Positions 15,067 through 19,660 of a DNA stretch of 19,660 nt are shown here, piece by piece. Position 1 is the first letter of the stretch. Each line of letters opens with the position of its first letter. Made by a program: the position numbers and the translations under genes. Source of the stretch: Methanoregulaceae archaeon (lineage in GTDB: Archaea; Halobacteriota; Methanomicrobia; Methanomicrobiales; Methanospirillaceae); assembly GCA_025453715.1 (NCBI GenBank), contig JALOPT010000005.1, forward strand, positions 1 to 19,660, read 5' to 3'. The notes beneath the pieces are model-generated. The model did not search any database. It was not told where the DNA came from and saw only the letters and a program-made list of their open reading frames with translations.

Positions 15067-15728
15067 TTCCTTTCCTGCATGAGCATCCGGCATTTTCGAA
15101 GGCCCTCTACACAGTCCCTGCCGTACGCATCAGCACCAATCGATTGTGCGAACCCCTCGGTCACCGCATGGCCCCCTACGATGATACGGACCTTATTCCG
15201 GAATCCGGCATCGGAAAGCCCCTTTATGACATTCCTCATTTCTGGCAGTGTTGTTGTTAGGAGTGATGACATGGCAAGGATATCCGGGGCGTTCTTTCTT
15301 ACTGCTTCAACAAATCTGGCACAGGGGACATCCACTCCTATATCAGTGACAATAAATCCATCCGATTCAAGGGTTACAGCAAAGATAGTCTTTCCAATAT
15401 CATGCACGTCACCGGCTACCGTGCCAATAACCACATGCCCTTTTCCATCTTTCCGGGGCGGTAGAAGAGGTTTTAACAGCTCAATGGCCCGTTTCATGTT
15501 CCTGCCTGAAACAATCAGGTCAGAATTAAAATATCTCCTGAACCTGGGATCTTCGTACCCCTTTCCAATCTCTTCAAGGCCGGCCTGGAGTTCACCAAAA
15601 ACGGTAAAGGGATCGGCCCCGCTGTCAAGCTTAGACTGGCAGAACTCCCTGATCCTGGTGCCTTTGAAATCAAGAAGTACGCTAACCAGGTAAGAAAGCC
15701 TATCTTCCTGTATTGAGTCATCTGCCAT
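15063..15728 (-). CDS. MtaC/MtbC-like corrinoid (B12-binding) methyl carrier protein
   Basis: The 221-residue product has the two-domain layout of methyltransferase corrinoid proteins. The N-terminal helical cap (about 1-90) includes the YFNSDLIVSGRNMKRAIELLKP segment. The Rossmann-type B12 domain has DVHDIG (107-112, His109 as lower cobalt ligand), MSSLLTTT and IIVGGHAV. It should carry a methyl group on cobalt between a substrate-specific methyltransferase and an acceptor. No MtaB/MtbB/MttB-like methyltransferase gene is visible beside it. ATG 15728 is chosen because AAAGGGATG lies before it and the family N-terminus fits; an upstream ATG at 15761 adds eleven residues. It sits 231 bases after cdhE in the same direction and overlaps the DUF166 gene by ATGA. 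Confidence 0.92.
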   Translation of the reverse strand: MADDSIQEDRLSYLVSVLLDFKGTRIREFCQSKLDSGADPFTVFGELQAGLEEIGKGYEDPRFRRYFNSDLIVSGRNMKRAIELLKPLLPPRKDGKGHVVIGTVAGDVHDIGKTIFAVTLESDGFIVTDIGVDVPCARFVEAVRKNAPDILAMSSLLTTTLPEMRNVIKGLSDAGFRNKVRIIVGGHAVTEGFAQSIGADAYGRDCVEGLRKCRMLMQERK

Positions 15729-15768
15729 CTGACATCCCTTTACATTGTGCGGCATAGCCAAACATGGT

Positions 15769-15774
15769 AAAAAA
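15769..15774 (-). promoter_or_regulatory. T6 element between cdhE and the corrinoid gene (terminator and/or TATA)
   Basis: On the minus strand this is CATTTTTTACC, about 40-45 bases before the corrinoid gene start and about 190 bases after the cdhE stop. It could end cdh transcription, act as a TATA-like element for the corrinoid-DUF166 pair, or both. The 231-base gap makes two transcription units likely. Confidence 0.35.
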
Positions 15775-15959
15775 TGTCATGCCTTCGTTCACCAACCTGA
15801 CACCTCCCGACTGTTGCTGCAGTAACATACTACCCGTACTATTTGTGTTGCATTCCCGGAGTTGTTTTTTCGAATTCGGAAAATCCTTCCGGATTGACAG
15901 GGATCCCCTTCAACGGGAACCATGGACACTTCTTCGTTCATGGAAAAAGGGTTCCGATC

Positions 15960-17393
15960 CTAGCGGTAACTCCACCCGGGTTTATGATCGACCCCGTCCC
16001 ATTTTTCCCTGAGATATGCAGGTATTCCTGCGGAATCACGAGGGCCTACCATCACATCCCAGTTAATTGCATCCTCAATATCGCCCTTCAGGCGTGCAGC
16101 GAGGCCTGGGATGATAAGTGTCCTGTGGGTGACCTTTTTTGAAATTCCTGAAGAACTGATGATATCAGCTACCTTCTGGGCGTTAAATTTTCTCCCTGCA
16201 ACCGCGGAATCAACTGAAAGGCCCTCAGTATCTGCCACCAGCAGGTAGCAGTTGAGCTTCTCAATATCAGAAAGGACCGTGTAATAGGTAAGGGCAAAAT
16301 TTGAGGTGATCAGTACCGGGCTTGTCACGGGGTCGGGAGTACCAAATACCCGCAGTCCGGGCTCAACACTCACTGGTTTTCTCGGGTCGTTGTACAGGTT
16401 ATTGATAAGGACAACCAGTGGCAGTGTTGACCACATCGAAGGGTCCCTGATCATCACCAGATCGGCATACCGAATTGTCATCATTGACGCGAGGCAGGAC
16501 TCCATCCAGCGGATTGCCTCACCCGGCAGGGAATTCCCCTGGTCCCAGAGGGTCACCGGTGACCCTATAAGCGGGTACCCAAGCAATGAATCCTCGCCGG
16601 AAATTGCCGATGTCCTGATCATTGTCATGTTATCGAGAGATTTCGGGAGTGCCTCCCCAAAGCCGCAACCCGGGTCAATGAGGAGGTTCTTAACCCCCCT
16701 GTCTGAAATTGCAGAGACAAGAGACCGTATTGTGCCGACATTACCGTCGGCATGGACTGCCAGCGGGCATCCGGTACTACTGGCCAGTTCGGACATCTCC
16801 TGCCAGTTTGATTCATCTGCCGCATATATGAGCGGTCTCCGGTCCCCGGCCACCCCAAGTCCTGCTGACATGACCCCGGGGTCAGATGACCAGAGGATCA
16901 ATGGCAAGTCCGTCAGCCCCGCGACCATCTCCACCGTTTTTCTGAAATTTTCTGCATTACCGGTACGTGAACGGATGGTGATGCCATCGAGTTTCAGGGT
17001 GTGACCGATATACGGGTGGGAAAATGAACTGGTCTCCTGTACCAGTGAGGTGATGTCATCCGCTATCATCGTGTCATCTACCGTGGTGAAGATAGCAGTT
17101 TTGTTAAAATAGCGGAGTTCATGGCGGTGCATGACGAGCTGGCCACCGACCTTGATCTCCTTCTCACCCTTCCCGATCACGATCTCTTTTACCGGCGGAG
17201 CGAGGAGTGCCTCGAGTTTATCATGGTTGGCCTGGAATTCCGGAGCCTTAAGCGGGGGACAATTGCCCAGCGTGAGTCCACGCTCACAGAGCTGTACCGC
17301 AAATCCCATGCAGGTTTTCGGGAGACACTCACCGCAGTTCGTGCGGGGAAGAAGCGGGTATAGATTCATCGGGCCTAGTTTTTTCTTCGTCAT
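15960..17393 (-). CDS. cdhE: ACDS gamma subunit, corrinoid iron-sulfur protein large subunit (CdhE)
   Basis: CdhE carries the corrinoid and a [4Fe-4S] cluster that accept the methyl group from tetrahydromethanopterin and pass it to CdhC. The 477-residue product has the N-terminal C-x2-C-x4-C-x16-C motif (Cys20, 23, 28, 45). A TIM-barrel domain follows, then a C-terminal corrinoid domain ending with the family stretch VTHRTLIIPGLAARLKGDIE and VGPRDSAGIPAYLREKW. I start it at ATG 17393 because AGGTGGG (overlapping the cdhD stop codon) lies nine bases upstream. A GTG at 17405 is in frame and directly abuts the cdhD stop, but has no site of its own. All key features are intact. It forms a heterodimer with CdhD, encoded immediately upstream. 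Confidence 0.97.
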   Translation of the reverse strand: MTKKKLGPMNLYPLLPRTNCGECLPKTCMGFAVQLCERGLTLGNCPPLKAPEFQANHDKLEALLAPPVKEIVIGKGEKEIKVGGQLVMHRHELRYFNKTAIFTTVDDTMIADDITSLVQETSSFSHPYIGHTLKLDGITIRSRTGNAENFRKTVEMVAGLTDLPLILWSSDPGVMSAGLGVAGDRRPLIYAADESNWQEMSELASSTGCPLAVHADGNVGTIRSLVSAISDRGVKNLLIDPGCGFGEALPKSLDNMTMIRTSAISGEDSLLGYPLIGSPVTLWDQGNSLPGEAIRWMESCLASMMTIRYADLVMIRDPSMWSTLPLVVLINNLYNDPRKPVSVEPGLRVFGTPDPVTSPVLITSNFALTYYTVLSDIEKLNCYLLVADTEGLSVDSAVAGRKFNAQKVADIISSSGISKKVTHRTLIIPGLAARLKGDIEDAINWDVMVGPRDSAGIPAYLREKWDGVDHKPGWSYR

Positions 17394-17405
17394 TTTTCGT
17401 CCCAC

Positions 17406-18581
17406 CTAATGCCCCACCCCGATGAAATCAGGGAATGTCGGGGGATTTATTCCATCTGCAAGCCATCCTACGATGTCCTCAATGGTCCTTGCCCCACCCG
17501 GATGGAGCATGATAAACAGGTCTATCCCGGCAAGAAGGAATGCAAGGGCGCCTGTTGTTTCCCACAGGGGGCCACGGTACTCACGGGGCCCCAGTCCCGG
17601 ATCCCGTTTCCAGGCCTCTCGTGCAGCCCATGAATTTGCGGTCCCCGATGCCATAGGGCACTGAAGCTCCCGATCACCCATCAGGCCCGCATATCGTATA
17701 CGCTCCATCACCGAATAGGAGTACTCAAGTCCGTATCCAAGCGCTGCAGAAGTCGGGTCCATAATGATCTGGTCCGGGGGCAGGTACCCCATCAGCTTCC
17801 GGTTCAGCTCCTTGGCCTGGTTGATATCGATCGGGCTCCAGGCAAGGACGACGTGGTTAAATTCCTGTGCCGCTTTCGCAACAGGTTCCCACATGTTCAT
17901 GGTCGCTGAGGAGAGAAGGATCCGCTCCCCGGAACATACTTCAGCAATTTTCGGAAGGAGCTTGGCATCTTTTTCAGGGTTTCCGGAACCCCCGATGATG
18001 AGGGGTACATCAACAGCCTGGAGGAGATCTTCAACAAGGCTGACGGCACGCTTGACGGGCGTATCCTTGAGGTACGGGTCTGTACTTATCAGGTCAAGAT
18101 CTATTAAGTCAGCACCGTACCGGTCAACCCAGGCCTTCGCCCAGGCACAGGGGTCCTCAAGAGCGTCCCCGAACGATTCTTTAACGGGCCCCGGTAGTGG
18201 TGGGACAATATCGAATACACTCCCGGCAACCACGGGAGAATGCGGGTCGGTCCCTTCGAATAAATGGAAAGGTGGTGTCGATGCCCCACCGATAGCGACC
18301 GATCGAACCCGGCTTCCACCATCCCCCCTGGTTGAGCCAAGGATTACCTCCCGGATTTTTCCCGGGTATGTCCGGACCGAAGGTGTATACCCGATATCAA
18401 CTAGTCCTGCCATTGGCTCCGGTCCTGGTACAAACCCGGTTACTGCCGGTAACCCGGAGAGATCTGACAAAGATAATGTAAGTTCCTTTGCTGTCAGGGT
18501 GACACCCTCAAGTTCCAGTTCGCTATCCCCCGCAAGGAGTTTTATCAGGCTCCGGATCAGTGCCTCCTGTCCGTTTTCCAC
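17406..18581 (-). CDS. cdhD: ACDS delta subunit, corrinoid iron-sulfur protein small subunit (CdhD)
   Basis: CdhD is the TIM-barrel partner of CdhE in the corrinoid/Fe-S component of acetyl-CoA decarbonylase/synthase. The 391-residue product contains VRSVAIGGASTPPFHLFEG, the barrel strands DLIDLDLIST and VPLIIGGSGNPEKDAKLL, MDPTSAALGYGLEYSYSVMERIR and a C-terminal LLAGIDLFIMLHPGG segment, all characteristic of the family. Translation starts at GTG 18581, two bases beyond the cdhC stop, with GGGAGGAAA (about 18587-18594) as ribosome binding site. Its stop codon lies within the ribosome binding site of cdhE. cdhC-cdhD-cdhE are therefore one tightly packed operon. The accessory cooC that separates cdhC and cdhD in Methanosarcina is absent at this junction. 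Confidence 0.97.
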   Translation of the reverse strand: MENGQEALIRSLIKLLAGDSELELEGVTLTAKELTLSLSDLSGLPAVTGFVPGPEPMAGLVDIGYTPSVRTYPGKIREVILGSTRGDGGSRVRSVAIGGASTPPFHLFEGTDPHSPVVAGSVFDIVPPLPGPVKESFGDALEDPCAWAKAWVDRYGADLIDLDLISTDPYLKDTPVKRAVSLVEDLLQAVDVPLIIGGSGNPEKDAKLLPKIAEVCSGERILLSSATMNMWEPVAKAAQEFNHVVLAWSPIDINQAKELNRKLMGYLPPDQIIMDPTSAALGYGLEYSYSVMERIRYAGLMGDRELQCPMASGTANSWAAREAWKRDPGLGPREYRGPLWETTGALAFLLAGIDLFIMLHPGGARTIEDIVGWLADGINPPTFPDFIGVGH

Positions 18582-18582
18582 G

Positions 18583-19660
18583 TTATTTCCTCCCTTTTCT
18601 TACAAAGACCCGGTCGGCGTGGAGCCGGACATTATGAAACGTAATTGACACACCAGTCCCCGGGGCTGGTGGCAAAGAACGCCCCTCATGAATGGTCCGG
18701 GTACTGTCGGTAACAAGCCCGGTAATATCCGCTGGAGGAATTTCCGCCGATGATGCCCGGGCAAGGACCGGGTGGTGATGTTCCCGGAGGAATACCATCA
18801 TCTCATCAACTGACGTCACATCTTTCTCGGTGGCAATTTTGTCATGCATATCAGAACGGATATAATCGTTCAGTTTTTCTTTAACATCCGAAGGCATCCA
18901 TACAATCCTCCCCCATCCGCCACTTGCCCGCAGAAACCGCGGAGACCTCATGTATTCGAAAGAGAGCCCATGGAAGCCATCAACCTGCCTCCCGCCACCG
19001 GTTGAATCGGCAATGGAACCGAAACTAAGGCCTGTGGGGGTCACCCCCCGGAAATCGCGGTTTACAATCCCAAGACCATCGCATTCAGGGACATAAAATG
19101 TTGTACATTCAAAACAACCGCATGATGTATGTGGATAACCGAAGGCCGTGTACAACTGGACACGCGAAACATCAGACAGGGATTTCTCCTTGACAACACG
19201 GTTTACACCTTCATATTCCCCGGTTTCAGGGTCAATGCAGACCCCTTTCTGGATCTCGTAAATCGGCCCTCTCGGGTCAACCCGGGAGGCTGCCCGCCCG
19301 TCAAGCCAGCTGATCGCCCCGCAGTTGGCATACCGCTCCGGGGTGATCACGCAGACATGCGATGGTGCAAATGACTGGCAGAGAGAACATCCATAGAAGA
19401 CATCTACGTCCTCATCGGTCATGCCCCGTGTCCGTGCATCGCGTTCTTCATACGTCTGAACCGCCATCGCATGCCAGTTGTGCACGAGGGCCGGATCGGT
19501 GATTATTTTCACACTGATCCGCTCAATGATCGGTAAAGCACTCCTGAACAGCCGAATAAGGACAGTCCCGACATGATATAGCGAGAGGCCACGTGCAACT
19601 GCTTTTTTATCGACACGGAGCCAGATCCCGTCTCTCTGGTTCAGGTGCATGAACCCTTCG
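18583..19660 (-). CDS. cdhC: ACDS beta subunit, acetyl-CoA synthase (CdhC), cut at its N-terminus by the window edge
   Basis: CdhC joins a methyl group, CO and coenzyme A at the Ni-Ni-[4Fe-4S] A-cluster. The visible 358 residues contain all A-cluster ligands: the C-x2-C-x8-C-x9-C set in FYGCSLCQSFAPSHVCVI...NCG and the CGC motif in HTSCGCFEC that holds the distal nickel. The C-terminal tail GVSITFHNVRLHADRVFV resembles the family end. The ATG at 19650 is not the start. In Methanosarcina CdhC the matching MHLNQR stretch is internal, and the frame here continues to the edge (E-G-F before the Met). About 100 N-terminal residues should lie beyond 19660. Like other archaeal forms it lacks the large bacterial AcsB N-terminal CODH-binding domain, as far as visible. 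An extra Cys follows the CGC motif (GCFEC where Methanosarcina has GCFEV). Confidence 0.97.
   Translation of the reverse strand, partial: EGFMHLNQRDGIWLRVDKKAVARGLSLYHVGTVLIRLFRSALPIIERISVKIITDPALVHNWHAMAVQTYEERDARTRGMTDEDVDVFYGCSLCQSFAPSHVCVITPERYANCGAISWLDGRAASRVDPRGPIYEIQKGVCIDPETGEYEGVNRVVKEKSLSDVSRVQLYTAFGYPHTSCGCFECTTFYVPECDGLGIVNRDFRGVTPTGLSFGSIADSTGGGRQVDGFHGLSFEYMRSPRFLRASGGWGRIVWMPSDVKEKLNDYIRSDMHDKIATEKDVTSVDEMMVFLREHHHPVLARASSAEIPPADITGLVTDSTRTIHEGRSLPPAPGTGVSITFHNVRLHADRVFVRKGRK

Noticed and set aside
15079..15693. Plus-strand open frame (204 codons) opposite the corrinoid protein gene
   Set aside because: The minus-strand frame has the complete B12-binding signature; the plus-strand frame has none and is Ser/Pro/Arg-rich.
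16306..17004. Plus-strand open frame (232 codons) opposite cdhE
   Set aside because: Antisense to a clearly identified ACDS gamma subunit; no ribosome binding site or motif.
17764..18648. Long plus-strand open frame (294 codons) opposite cdhD
   Set aside because: It runs antisense to the well-recognised cdhD and cdhC end, is Ser/Pro/Arg-rich and has no family features.

Overview
The window comes from a methanogenic archaeon, most likely of the order Methanomicrobiales. The grounds are an archaeal Orc1/Cdc6, a short archaeal-type PurA, a Trm112 zinc protein, an archaeal acetyl-CoA decarbonylase/synthase (ACDS) locus (cdhC, cdhD, cdhE), AT-rich archaeal promoters, GGTGA-type ribosome binding sites and T-run terminators. 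No tRNA, rRNA, CRISPR array or insertion sequence was seen. The order-level placement is inference from gene content.

Left part (1-7696, all on +). An AT-rich, gene-free 471 bp region carries two strong origin-recognition-box (ORB) motifs next to orc1/cdc6, so it is a good candidate for a replication origin. It is followed by a tight orc1 - Lrp/AsnC regulator - aminotransferase run. After a structured 479 bp intergenic region come purA and trm112 (ATGA overlap), then cobD/cbiB (cobalamin), pdxS and pdxT (pyridoxal phosphate).

Middle (7845-10963, -). This is a three-gene envelope operon: a secreted, C-terminally anchored CARDB-like protein, a MacB/FtsX-like permease and a LolD/MacB-like ATPase.

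Right part (11308-19660). This is an acetyl-CoA synthase / corrinoid locus. On the minus strand are cdhC (cut by the window edge), cdhD and cdhE. A second unit follows, with a free-standing MtaC/MtbC-like corrinoid protein and a DUF166 protein. Converging on this from the left are a RACo/AcsV-type [2Fe-2S] ASKHA protein (+), which would reductively reactivate corrinoid, and a divergent cooC (-) encoding a nickel-insertion ATPase. CdhC makes acetyl-CoA at its Ni-Fe-S A-cluster, CdhDE deliver the methyl group on a corrinoid, CooC supplies nickel, and the RACo-like protein would rescue oxidised Co(II) corrinoid. CobD upstream makes part of the corrinoid itself.

The main point of novelty is the linkage of a second corrinoid carrier and DUF166 (with a C-terminal extension) to ACDS genes, together with the bacterial-style cooC/RACo pair in an archaeon. 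The CO dehydrogenase subunits cdhA and cdhB are not in the window; they may lie beyond position 19660.
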